A stretch of DNA of 64,000 bases from Mantis religiosa. Its lineage: Eukaryota > Arthropoda > Insecta > Mantodea > Mantidae. Location: positions 96,564,647 through 96,628,646 of the forward strand of contig CM060955.1 in assembly GCA_030765055.1 (NCBI GenBank), in the 5' to 3' direction. Position numbers and translations under genes: made by a program. Under the pieces are notes generated by a model that did no database searches, was not told the origin of the DNA, and was given only the letters and a program-made list of their open reading frames with translations. Shown piece after piece: positions 11,750-22,929 of this stretch (its first letter is position 1; the number at the start of each line of letters is the position of its first letter).

Positions 11750-13917
11750 GCTACCAGAAAACATGTGAATGATTTGTCTTCTACACCAATACCATCTTCA
11801 CGAAGAAGAGTTCGTAACTACATCTCAACCAATTGCAATACATTAGCAGGATTGACTACCAGTCATCAATCCATCTGACACTTCACTATACAAATAACTT
11901 CACTAAAAGCAAATTCAGAGGTACACTGTACTGTTCCTACTGGTCTCGACTGGCATACTGGCAGATCAGTGTGCAGTGAGGCATGGTACATGCAGAGGTC
12001 TCTAACGGACGACTACAGTTTCGTAGATAAGAGAATATCTTTAGTGCAATTGAAATTATCTCACACGATTTTGGTATATATGTGTTTGTTCAAGTCCAAG
12101 TGCTTTCCTTGTAAATAGCATGTATGAAATCCATATACATTTAAATTTATTGCAGGAATAATGTAGAGCTCATTAAAGTACACAGTTAAACCTAAAAATA
12201 ACTTTTCACATATGGTCACTTTCCATATACAAAATTGAAGACATGCCCAAAAAAACAGACTAAGCCTCAAAATACAATAGTTTGCGATAGATTAGCCAAT
12301 CTAGAAATTAGTTTTGCTAAATCTTGGTTTTTTTTTTAACTGAGATTAACTTTCATTACACATTTTCTTATAGGTATAATATGTAATAGGCTAAAGGGAT
12401 AGATTTTAAAAAGTAAATCAGTGTTGATGGCTTTGAAATTTCGTTCTCTTTAGATCACAGCAAAACCAGTATTGACCATTGAAGAAAGTTTATCTTAGTA
12501 CGTTATGTGCTTTTTTAATAGATATGCATTTTTTGTATAATTAGTCATTCAGATTGAAGAATACTTTACAGGCTATTCTCAGAAAATTCATTATATAATT
12601 TTATAACATTCCTTTATCTTAAACTTATGGTATTTAATCATAAACCATGTTTGTAGAAAAATGATAATTTTGCAACGTAAAGGGTAATTGGGGATGGAGG
12701 AATTTAATTGGAAGGCCTTTTCATTTTGAATGACTTTTGTATAAATTATCGGTAAACCTCAGAAATCGTAATCATATTAAGGCACACAATTTAAGTCAGA
12801 TATTTTTTTATGGCATTAACCATTTCTGAGATTTTTTTTAATACACTTTTTATATGGTAAGTTACTATCCATTTTTACTTCCACTACTACCTTAAGTAGA
12901 AGTATTGCACTTCACCCAAAAATTCAGTAATGAGATTTCCCCCCCCCCCCCCAAAAAAAAAAATACATGTTGAGGAACTTCCTGAATACACACACAATAC
13001 ATACCTAAAAATATATTAGATTTTTAAAAACATTCTTAAAGGGAATGCATTCTGGTATAATTGTCTAAATGAACTACAAATATATTTGCAAAGTAAAAAT
13101 CTTTTTCTGTTAAATCAAAACTATTTAGGTACCAGCATTTTGCTGTATAACTGTTTATTGCATTTTCTTTATATTTGTTAATTTATTTCAGGTTTATTGA
13201 ATTTGTTTATTTTTATGTTAAATAATTGCAGGGCAGTCCTATTTATAATAAATATAATGGAAAGCCTTGAATACTGAATTATAGCCTACATTCGCTAGAA
13301 CAGTCCTGCTTGATCTTCCCTGTATCCTTCAGTTTTTCTCCTCTTCTGTTTATTTTTCTTGCTGTTTGATTTTTCTCTGAACTTATAAGGGAACTATCAC
13401 TATGCTTACACCTGAAAGCTCTTGAGAGTCTAATGGCATTATTTCTGCTCTATGTGAGGCCTGTATGCCTAAAATCAAATGTGGAGTATAGCTGAAAGTA
13501 CTGGAAAATACGACCAAAATACGTAAGAACATAGGCTTACAGACACAGCATTGTAGGGGAGGGATCGTTTATCCCTGTTGGGCAATGGTCTACACATAGC
13601 ATACATAAGGAGCTCTGTCGCCCACACTCGGTACAGAGCTGACTAGGGATGTCCAGCAGCTGCTTGCAAGTAGTCGCAAGTGGCACTTTCCAAGCCTCAG
13701 CTTTTGGTGTTGCAGTTCTACTCCATAGTAGAGTTTTGGTACACATGATTTATATGCAGCAGGCATTATACCATCAAATTTTCAGATGCGTAGTGCTGTA
13801 AGTACATTGATAATTCCCTTGTCAGAAATAAACACAGTTTTCTTCTCTGCTTAAATCATTGGCTAATAAGGCCATATCAGACTGTATTACTAATGCAAAT
13901 ATAATAGCCAGGAATAT
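11750..13917. other. AMN1 intron stretch, nothing recognised
   Basis: AT-rich intron with a C-run followed by an A-run at about 12940-12962. I see no domain, tRNA-like head or terminal repeat. Confidence 0.4.
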
Positions 13918-14135
13918 GAGTCCTTTAATCTGTGAGGTCCATATTGGACAGTGAATTAAATGGGTAAAGTGATGCTCCAATGAGTCACAAATAATAGGGC
14001 TACAAATTACGTGATATTTGTCTTTCAGGATAAGGGAAAATCCTGGAGAAATCTTTACCCAGGTAACTCGCCTAAGATTCAAATTCAGCATTTCTTGAAT
14101 GTGAAGTAAACATGGTATTCCCAACAAGGCAGGCC
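13918..14135 (-). mobile_element. S1 tRNA-derived SINE, diverged
   Basis: The order of S1 motifs is kept: GGACAGTGAATTAAATGGGT, CTTTCAGGATAAGGGAAAAT, ACCCAGGTAACTCGCC, then the reversed B box (AAGATTCAAATTCAG) and CTTGAATGTGAAG. On the - strand this reads head to tail. It is more diverged than the 35 kb copy. Confidence 0.7.
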
Positions 14136-15090
14136 ACAAAGCATTTTGTTTGTTTTCATTTGCAATAAGCTCAAAATATTAATTTTTATTAAAATTTAGG
14201 AGTTATATGAAGTATATTATCTTTTGACTCACCATAAAATAATTCACTAAGAACTAAAAAAATGAAAATTAATATTTAATACGTTTCTTTTCTAGTTATC
14301 TGTGGTGTGTGCGTAAAAGGAAGAGATGGGGAGAGGAAGCAAGAATATGACCAATAAGTATTTATATCTCTACCACTTGCTTGTGGTGAGTATAAGTAGT
14401 ATAGCATTGCACCCAAAAATTTTATTTTCAAGTTCACTAGAAATACATGTTTTAAGGTCCTCTGAATCTGAAGTAACAAGAAGTGCTCTCAGCAATGTGT
14501 GCTAGAGAGAGAGAGAGAGAAGCATAAATAAAAAATAATATGAAATAAAGTGGGGAATGATAATTTACTGAGGGAAACTTAGGCAAAAATGTACAACTCA
14601 AGAGAATCCTCAGCTTGTATCAAATATTTTGTTGTAGCATTAGAATTACAGAAATATTTATTGATTAATATGCAAGTTGAGCTGAAGCTTATATTGTCAC
14701 ATAAGCAAGAGAAGCATTATATGTTTTACAAGAGCTTGCAAAAGAATTCAGAAAAAGTATCTGATGTGCTGCACTTGCAAGACTATCTCAACTTGCTCTT
14801 CTTTAAATTATTCTTATAAAAACGTATTCTTCTATTTCTTGTTAATTAGGTAAACCAAGAGTGTTAATGGAGGGAACATGAGGTTTAGTCCTTCCCATAT
14901 TGTGTTCTTTGGTTTGTCTATCATTCAAGATGTTTCTATTCTCTGAGCACTTGGTCGCTGTAAAGTGTAACCATTTGCAGTACATGGTGGTAGAAGGGAA
15001 AAGTAGGAAAATGACACTGCAGATCACAAATTGGCATGCCTGAGATAAATTTTTTTCAGTTTGCTTTAGGCCATCTCTTTAACATGGTAG
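14136..15090. other. AMN1 intron stretch, nothing recognised
   Basis: Contains a (GA)n run near 14503-14520. No gene or transposon domain was recognised. Confidence 0.4.
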
Positions 15091-15109
15091 TAATTGTCTC
15101 CTTAACATT

Positions 15110-15285
15110 CAAAGTTTGCACAAGTTTGAATCTTGGTTAGAGTAAGTTACCTGGATGAGGTTTTCGCCAGTTTTCCCTTAAACTGAAATGACAAATATCA
15201 AGTAACTCTAAACTCCAGGAATCGGAATCCAGGGATCATTTCAGCCATTTGCTGTCCAATATGACCTACCCAAAGATCATTATCA
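15110..15285 (+). mobile_element. S1 SINE, 5'-truncated
   Basis: Starts near the B box (AAGTTTGAATCTTGG) and continues TTACCTGGATGAGG, GTTTTCCCTTAAACTG and CCAATATGACC. It lacks the A-box half. Confidence 0.7.
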
Positions 15286-16289
15286 TCAAAAGAAAAGAAA
15301 TTCACATTTAAATATTTTGTTATAGAATATCGTACATAAAGGAAGTCACAGTTTTAGAAAGTTTACTATATAATGCTTTGAACAAATTGTTTGCATTGAT
15401 CACTACAAAAAAAAACTGCATTATTATTTGAAAATTCAAAGCAATAAGAAGAAATATCTAGAAAGAGTTAAATATGTTGAAAGAAGAAAAAAACAGTTGA
15501 GCAGTAAGATTTGTGTGTCTTTAGTGGTTTACAAATTATACAATGAAGATTTGAGTAGCTGTTCCCAGAAAATTAACAAAAAAAAATCCACAAAAACATC
15601 TAAACAGGTGGTATTTTAATTAAAATTGTTAGAGCCATTTATAAGAAAATAAAAATGTTCAATAAATGTTCCATGTAAAGGGTAGTTTGGGGTGGAAGGT
15701 TTTTCTTGAAAACCTTCCCATCATGTCCATAGATGGTATTTAATTAACTTTTCATTTTAGAGTAAGCTATTCATAGGTACATGGATCTTTTTTCTAAAAA
15801 TATTGTGTCTTGCAGTGACATGCTTTCTCTACTCTTTATTGCTACAAAAGATTAATCTGGTTTCTATTTCTTGTTAATACAGAAATCTTCTTTACCCATT
15901 TTGTTGTGTAAGTAGAATGTGTTAAGCTAAAGCCATAGTCAAACCTTTTCAAAGTTGGTCACTATAATGGCTTTGTTCTCTTTATATGAATGAGGAAAAG
16001 AAGGGGGACAATAGGAAATGGTTCCACAAAATGTTTTATTGATATAAAGTATGCTCTTTAAAAGAACTATGTTTCTGGTATAGTAAGGTGTTTTCTACCC
16101 CTTACTGTTTAATAATTATGCATAGTCATCACAGTAATGAGGAATTTACAAGACTATTTTCAGAAAATACAAGACATACATTTATCATGAAAAATAGATT
16201 AAACATGTATTACACACTTCAAGAAACGAACACTGATATGTATTTCTTTTATAAACACTGGTCACATATGGAGTAATATCTTCATTTAA

Positions 16290-17290
16290 GCACATGCTTA
16301 CTGCAAATGTTCAAAGTGTTCACTGTTGGCAGGCAGACCATTAACAGAATGACAAGCAGTTGCCATAATCTCCTGCCCTGTTCCTTCAGAGTGCAGGCTT
16401 ACGTTGATAAGACTTGATCTTTACAGTTCCGCACAAGTTAAAATTGATAGGAATTAAATGTGGCAACTGCAGGGGAATTCAATAGCTCCCCTCCCCCCTT
16501 TTGTCTAATCCAATTCCTTGCATATTGACATCCATCAAGACTCATACAGCTCAATGAGATAATATGATGGCACTTTGTCATCCACATAAAGCGCTCTTAC
16601 ACTTGGTAAAATTAACATAATAACATTTCCAAGTACTTTACTTCATTGACAGTAGCATCAAAGAAAAAGTGTCCCATTAAACCCTTAAAAAATTTAGTAT
16701 TATTTAGTGACGCTCCTTAACTTCTTTGGTTCTCAGCATCCCAATTTGTATTGGGCGTGAAAGACTACATAATTTTGCTAAGAGGCCTCTATATCACGCT
16801 TGAGGTTCTTTTACATGTGCTAAATCTAGTTGATTAACTACCTATCCACATGAATATGTAGATTTACTAGTGCTTAGTATATGCAGCTATGCCGATGCAC
16901 TGTTCCATTCAATTTAAACTAGGCCTCATCTGACCACACTGCCTTCATCACAAATTGTACATCTTCATTAATTGCATACAATAATCATGGGACGTACACT
17001 TTCCACTTAAGCAGCTTTCAGAATTTGTTGTATACTTGTACTCTAATCCCCACAAGGCAGGACTTACGCTGCATGTGTTTTTCCCAATCTACTTTGTCAA
17101 TATCAAAAATCTGTCCATGCACTTCAAATTTCTCAATAGTGCATTTAATTGTTAACTGAAACAGGAATTCGGTTTCAAACATTCACCTCCACTGACGCAC
17201 TTCAATAGCATTATCAAATCTGTTAAACCACTTCAGAATGCATTTTTGCTGTTCAAATGTCTAGAGTGTTCCAGCCATTTTATTTTCTAT
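16290..17290 (-). pseudogene. mariner/Tc-like transposase relic, heavily mutated
   Basis: Read on the - strand from about 17280 it opens with MAGT and ends near 16320. Only short blocks remain. The clearest is NFNLCGTVKIKSYQRKPAL near 16450-16395, the degraded form of the '(D)FxLWGxxKxxVYxxxP' box near the end of this transposase type. Stops are frequent in every frame. The same box is better kept on the + strand at 33460-33500. Confidence 0.5.
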
Positions 17291-17434
17291 TGTCATAGTA
17301 ACTAGAGGACTATTGTGATGAAAGTGCAGACATCTGCCAAGCGAAAGACCAATACTGCACTATACTTCTAAACCAAATCATTTGGCTATTATTTATTTTT
17401 TTAAATTAACATACTCCAAAATTTAGTCATATGA

Positions 17435-17625
17435 GACGAATGAAATGGTTGAAAAGACCCCCCTGGGTCCATAGAGCTTAGAGGTACCCATATTCACACT
17501 TCAAGATAAGGTAAAAACCCCAAAAAAAGCTTACCCAGATAACTCTCCTGACCGAAATCCAAACTCGGTACCTCTTGATTGTGAGGCAGGCATGCCACCA
17601 CCTATGCTACAGAGGCAGGCAATTA
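17435..17625 (-). mobile_element. S1 SINE
   Basis: ATGAGACGAATGAAATGGTT, GGTCCATAGAGCTTAGAGGT, GATAACTCTCCTGACCGAAA and CCTCTTGATTGTGAGGCAGG follow the S1 order. The tRNA-like head is at the high-coordinate end. Confidence 0.8.
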
Positions 17626-17629
17626 GTGT

Positions 17630-18436
17630 TTTTGTTGAATTATGCTGCTCACAAATCTAAACAGACACACACAGACCTTTCCCTAAGAATCCTTGTTTTG
17701 TGTCCAGACAGCCTCAAAAGATGTTTCTGATAAAATCAGGTCATTAATATTTTTAGTGGAACTCAATATTATACTTCTCCTTATTGTAAGTACATAGTTG
17801 AAAAAAATAAAATGCTTTCTTTGAATTCAGGGAGTCTCAAAACATGTATTTAGAATAAAATCTTGATATGAAATTGTTGGGTGGAATACAATACTTCCTC
17901 TACTTACTATAGGTAAATAGTGGAGAAAGTAAAAAAATTAGAGTTGTGGTATACACTTTTTTAAACAGCATTTTGCATTTAAACATATAGCAAAAAGTGT
18001 AACTTAGACTAACTCAAAATAATTTCTTAAATGATCATGATTAAGATAAAGCAGGCAGGAAAAATATGATAATTCATGTTAGGTGATAATGGGTAGAGAA
18101 AGTAATAAACATTGGAAATTAAACCATATTTTTTTTACTCTCTACTTCATAACCTTTCTATAGCTAACTTTTAATATAAAAAAATGAATGTGTTATGGGA
18201 GTGTTTATAAGTACTAAGAAGTGTAAAAATCTGTTTTGTCTACCACTTTGTAGCAGCATATTCTGAACCATCAGTAATACAGTGTTTCTCTTCATATGTA
18301 CCCTTAATTTGCCTTTCATTTTCACACAGCCTTTCAGTCTGATTTATTGCACAGTGCCTATACTGTTATGTTTTTCTTTTAGTAAGTTTTTGCTGTACCT
18401 CTGAACAGCATAATCAATTATCAAAATTGTTTTTCA
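17630..18436. other. AMN1 intron stretch, nothing recognised
   Basis: AT-rich sequence without a recognised coding domain or SINE head. Confidence 0.4.
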
Positions 18437-18728
18437 GTTTTAGTTAATTGATGGAAATTAATCATTTCTTCACACTAGCCGTATATAGCCTAAGGTTTTT
18501 GATACATAGAGTCAACATGAAAAATAAGAATTAAATGATGAAGCCTGGGACTCAAGTACTTATGATAGTAAGCCACCACAAACAGTGTATCTCGAATGCG
18601 AGAGCCCTAGTGGTTTACTGGGGAAATATATGAGTCAAATGGAGAATTTGGTGTTGACGGCAGATTGGCCATGGTAGCTCATTGTGTAAGAGTGACTGGA
18701 CAGAAACCAGGAGATCCGTGGTTCAGAT
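18437..18728. mobile_element. S2 SINE foldback, interrupted by a Penelope-like hairpin
   Basis: A - strand tail (18440-18523) is joined to a + strand copy (18526-18740). The + copy has A box GTAGCTCATTGTGTAAGAGT and B box GGTTCAGATC. Its end (CTGAATTTTTCAT) is split by the insertion at 18742-19041 and resumes as CTGAATTTTTTCATGTTGAC at 19042-19061. Confidence 0.75.
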
Positions 18729-18741
18729 CTGAATTTTTCAT

Positions 18742-19041
18742 ATGTGTTTGGAGGAATTTAGTAACAGTGACGTCAAAATTAATCTCGGAAACTAATTGTA
18801 GTTGGTTTATTAATACTCGTCACTTACTTGTTTATATTTATGAGAGACTAGTTGAAATCCCACCAGTAGATAATTTGACAAAGAAGTTCATGGTTCCACC
18901 ACCAGAGAGAGAGCAGACAACAACAGATGCCAGTTGGAAAGAGATTGAAAATGGAGGCGAATGCCTTTGAAACTAGTCTCTCATTAATATAAAAAAGTAA
19001 GTGACGAGTATTAATAAACCAACTACAAATAGTTTCTGAGA
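18742..19041 (-). mobile_element. Penelope-like palindromic insertion, family B
   Basis: Flanked by a 13-14 bp target duplication, CTGAATTTTT(T)CAT, at 18729-18741 and 19042-19055. The family B tail (TGTTTGGAGGAATTTAGTAA) is on the low side. Inverted arms contain AATACTCGTCACTTACTT and its complement. In the middle is the end of a GIY-YIG frame (VEIPPVDNLTKKFMVPPPER, 18853-18912). It is inserted in an S2 SINE. Confidence 0.85.
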
Positions 19042-19187
19042 CTGAATTTTTTCATGTTGACTATTGTTTTGCAATTTGCGCCTGCTAGAATATCTTCAGC
19101 AAATTTTAGCACATTTCCTCTGCCACCTATAATACAGCTGAAAATTATAAGTAAAATCCTTTAATCATACAAAATAAACATCTTGTA

Positions 19188-19311
19188 GTACAAAATTGAA
19201 TCGAGAATATATTGACACATTGCTTCACTCAATGTGTCAATATATTCTCGATTCAATTTTGTACTAGTTTGTGCTTCACTGTCCCTACGCTTCTTTCAAG
19301 TTTATACTTTG
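19188..19311 (+). mobile_element. Minimal hairpin insertion with 12-bp target duplication
   Basis: Two perfect 37-bp arms (19186-19222 and 19230-19266) surround a 7-nt loop, CTTCACT. A tail beginning GTTTGTGCTTCACTGTCCCT follows. Flanking AAACATCTTGTA occurs at 19176-19187 and 19312-19323. The layout (palindrome plus one-sided tail with a GCTTCACTG motif) matches the Penelope family A insertions. It has no coding sequence. Confidence 0.8.
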
Positions 19312-19323
19312 AAACATCTTGTA

Positions 19324-21000
19324 ACCTCAATTCTTTGCTTTTTGGGAAGGTAACTGCTTCATGGAATGGCAATGGCACCTTTCAAATGAGGTTATTTGTT
19401 CATCATTATTAAAAGACTCGCTCGCCTTTAAGAAAAACACAACAGTTTGTTATGCAAGTTTTTATATTGATGGAAAAATAAATGACTGAATAGACTCAAG
19501 TGAATGTGTTATCTGGTCACCTGGTGACCTGGTCATTGGTTGAGCTTCTGGTATCTTCACCCCAATATGTTATAGCAGATAATCTAATGATAGATATATA
19601 CAATTATACTGATGCATATTTCCAGTTCTACACAACACAGAATGAGTAATAGATGTGATAGGATTTAACATTTTTATACCAACAAATATTCTGAAGTACT
19701 CATCCAGTGAAAACACATGTGAAGCAGTTAGTGTGCTACCAGTCCAAGGGGGCATAACCATTGCTCATTTACCTTACTTTTTTTCATCACATGGTTCCTC
19801 ATCTTTCTCTGGAGTAACAGTATCTGTGAATGATGCACAGTATTTTGTCTTCCATCATCAGAATCATCTGCATAAATAAGTGATTAAGTAGTGTTTTCAT
19901 CACTAACTTCCAATTCTGAATCCTCATTATAGGAAAGAGCCTTGACATGACATCAGCTGTTTTGCCATAAAATATCACTGCAGGTATGGACTATACAGTT
20001 CTGTTTAAAAAAAAAAAAAATTGCAATATACTTACACATGAGAGTGCATTACCCTGCATAGTATTAACCTAAAAATAAGCATAGTTTGTCATATTTCATA
20101 ACACCACCAAACTAAACATTTTTATAACGATAACAGATATATTTACTTCTTAATATTTTAAACAACTATCAAATAGAAACAGCTGTCCTTAATATTTTAA
20201 ACAATTATCAAGTAGAAACAGCTGTCGACCGCTTGACATTCACCTGCCACACTTAACCTGGGAAAGCCGAAGTTATCTTTTATTTTGAAAATTAAAAAAA
20301 TTGACATCAATTATGAATAAATATGTTGCTGAGATGCCAGTAGAGCATGGATTTTAAATGTCATGGTCGTGAGTTGTAAATTATGGCCTAGTACCATACA
20401 GTACCGCTAGGTTTTTACGGGAGCAAAATTTTGTGCTTAATTCTATGAAATCTGTGCTTTATAGTTACAATAAACATATATTAATAAATTTCATAAAAAT
20501 TTATTTTCAATTAATCACTTTGATAATATATAGGTATTGTGTGGAATTTTAAAAACAGTGACACAAATTAGGACGTTACACTTCACACATTCTGTGCAAA
20601 TGCAAGAGTTGCAAGATCCCTCGCACAATGGTGTCGTTGATTTGTTGAACAAATAAGGTGGTGAATACTGTCCAGTCTTATTTGATCAGATACCCTAGTC
20701 TCTGTTGTGCTCCATTGTGAAATAGGTGTTTGGGTGTATTTGCGTACCTAGTGAGGTATGTGGTACATACATCTCTCCTGAATTCTGAGGTAACTCTCTT
20801 CCTGATTTGCATAAAATAATCCAGACTTATGAAACATTGTGTCAAGAACCATGTAAAACTGAACCACCACCACCACTTTTTCTCTTGTATCCCAATTCTG
20901 TACAAGGATACATTTTCTAATAACGTGTAACTTCTTTTTGGCCTGACTGCATCTGATGATAATACAGAGACAACAATATATGATTGGCGTATTTTGAACA
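19324..21000. other. AMN1 intron stretch
   Basis: No gene recognised. The only structure seen is a 39-bp tandem duplication at 20149-20226 (listed separately). Confidence 0.4.
20149..20226. repeat. 39-bp tandem duplication, two units
   Basis: CTTAATATTTTAAACAA-TATCAA-TAGAAACAGCTGTC occurs at 20149-20187 and again at 20188-20226 with two substitutions. Confidence 0.9.
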
Positions 21001-21011
21001 GTTAATATCAA

Positions 21012-22270
21012 TATATCGAGATTCAACTGTATTGGAACACCACAGTGAAGCGAAAAATTATTAAATTTTAGATGAGTCGCATTTTTTACACATCTGCTTC
21101 ACTTTCGTACCTATTTTGAGGACATGTTTCGCAAATCTTCGTTTGCATCTACGGCTCTTGTGCGACTGACGCTAGATCCAGCGGTGTGGGTAATTCTGGG
21201 GTTGTTGCTGCCATCTGTTGATTTAGTGATGAACTGAAATGTGGGATTCTCTTCTAGCGGGATTTCAAAGTTCATTAGTTGGTTTTTATGTTTTTCTATG
21301 TATATCCTCTCCCATATGACAAGTTCACTATGTTTTTGTACGTATTTTAGTAATTCTGTGCTATCTTCAATTTCATGATTTTCAGACCAGAAATGAGCTG
21401 CTATTGCGGACTTATCAATATTTTTGTATCTTAAGTGCCTGAAGTGTTCTTTCTTTCTAGTGCCTATGTTCCTTTTTGTCCTTCCTATGTAAATTTTTTC
21501 ACAGTCTTTACACTTAATTTTGTAAATGCCTGACTTTTCCTCTGGATATGGAAAAAACCTTGTAGATAAAAAACTAAAATTATTCAAACTTCAAAAGAAA
21601 TTAAAACAGATCACAGCTCTCACACCAATAAAACAAGAAACTAGATTTGCTAAATTTACTTACCACCCCTGGGCCACAAAAAAGTTCCAAAAAATATTCA
21701 AGAAATACAATATAACATTGGCACCAAAAAACAATTACAACATTAAAAACCTACTTCACAGTAATAATACTGATAAGATAAAACCAGAGGAAAAGTCAGG
21801 CATTTACAAAATTAAGTGTAAAGACTGTGAAAAAATTTACATAGGGAGGACAAAAAGAAACATAGGCACTAGAAAGAAAGAACACTTCAGGCACTTAAGA
21901 TACAAAAATATTGATAAGTCCGCAATAGCAGCTCATTTCTGGTCTGAAAATCATGAAATTGAAGATAGCACAGAATTACTAAAATACGTACAAAAACATA
22001 GTGAACTCGTCATATGGGAGAGGATATACATAGAAAAACATAAAAACCAACTAATGAACTTTGAAATCCCGCTAGAAGAGAATCCCACATTTCAGTTCAT
22101 CACTAAATCAACAGATGGCAGCAACAACCCCAGAATTACCCACACCGCTGGATCTAGCGTCAGTCGCACAAGAGCCGTAGATGCAAACGAAGATTTGCGA
22201 AACATGTCCTCAAAATAGGTACGAAAGTGAAGCAGATGTGTAAAAAATGCGACTCATCTAAAATTTAATA
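21012..22270 (+). mobile_element. Penelope-like element, family A, palindromic with GIY-YIG domain
   Basis: The 1259-bp insertion is flanked by an 11-bp duplication GTTAATATCAA (21001-21011, 22271-22281). Arms of 487 bp (21059-21545 and 21784-22270) are inverted copies. The 238-bp centre holds more of the coding sequence. A unique tail of about 47 bp lies on the low side (TATATCGAGATTCAACTG ... CACTGTGGTGTTCC in reverse). Nearly identical arms imply recent insertion or ongoing conversion. The reverse transcriptase is absent. Confidence 0.9.
21526..22218 (+). CDS. Penelope-like GIY-YIG endonuclease fragment (open)
   Basis: This 230-codon open frame begins in the left arm by chance. From about residue 20 it follows the Penelope linker (FAKFTYHPWATKKFQKI), then a GIY-YIG nuclease domain: SGIYKIKCKDCEKIYIGRTK, then KEHFRHLRY, DKSAIAAHFWSENHEIE and LVIWERIYIEKHKNQLMNFE. 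These are the GIY...YIG, Arg, His and Glu blocks expected for cleavage of target DNA. The end of the domain is intact with a TAG stop. The left arm encodes the same domain on the - strand (21587-21111). Without the reverse transcriptase part it is an incomplete element. Confidence 0.8.
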   Translation: MPDFSSGYGKNLVDKKLKLFKLQKKLKQITALTPIKQETRFAKFTYHPWATKKFQKIFKKYNITLAPKNNYNIKNLLHSNNTDKIKPEEKSGIYKIKCKDCEKIYIGRTKRNIGTRKKEHFRHLRYKNIDKSAIAAHFWSENHEIEDSTELLKYVQKHSELVIWERIYIEKHKNQLMNFEIPLEENPTFQFITKSTDGSNNPRITHTAGSSVSRTRAVDANEDLRNMSSK

Positions 22271-22489
22271 GTTAATATCAAGTTTTAAATCAATAAACCT
22301 TGATTAAAAAAACTTTAACTCTGTGTCGTTTCTTACAATACCTATGTAAACCCAATGGTTACCTCTTATAGCTCTGCATTGATGCAGATGCTAATGAGAT
22401 CTTCGAGATACTTAATATCGACAGAGGGCATTCTATTTCCTGCAGCACTGTGCATACTCATATGTCCCTCTTTTCATTTTCTTCATTTC

Positions 22490-22650
22490 TTTGGAGAGAA
22501 GTTGAAGATGGAAGCAATGGCTTCCGAAAGTAGTGCCTAGTTAATATAAAAATGTGATGTGTCAATAAACCGACTACAAATAGTTTTTCCAATTAATTTT
22601 GACATCACTGTTACTAAATTCCTCCCATCACGCACTCATCAGATGCCATA
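22490..22650 (+). mobile_element. Penelope family B terminal fragment
   Basis: TCAATAAACCGACTACAAAT, then TTTTGACATCACTGTTACTA and AATTCCTCC form the family B tail. It is preceded by a hammerhead-like core TTGAAGA-stem-GAAA at 22512-22535. It is truncated at the left. Confidence 0.65.
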
Positions 22651-22929
22651 TTTTTTTCATTTCTGATATGTATTGATTTCTATGTATATTGATATAGATC
22701 ATATATCAAATACATCATCCACCTGTACATTATCACTGTCATCCTCTTAAGATATCCTCTAAATTCTGTAATGCTTCCAAAGTATAAAAATTAAAATGAG
22801 GTATTGCATGAAATAAAACAGTATTAAAGATTAAAAAAGTTATATATTTTCCTTATTTTTGTGCATTCATTTCACTACATTTGCGTTATAAAACAAGTTT
22901 TATGAATACAATTGTAAGATTGCTACTCC

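Noticed and set aside
21059..22270. Large palindromes as assembly artefacts
   Set aside because: Clean target-site duplications outside the palindromes and one-sided tails at several independent loci argue for real insertions, although long reads should confirm.
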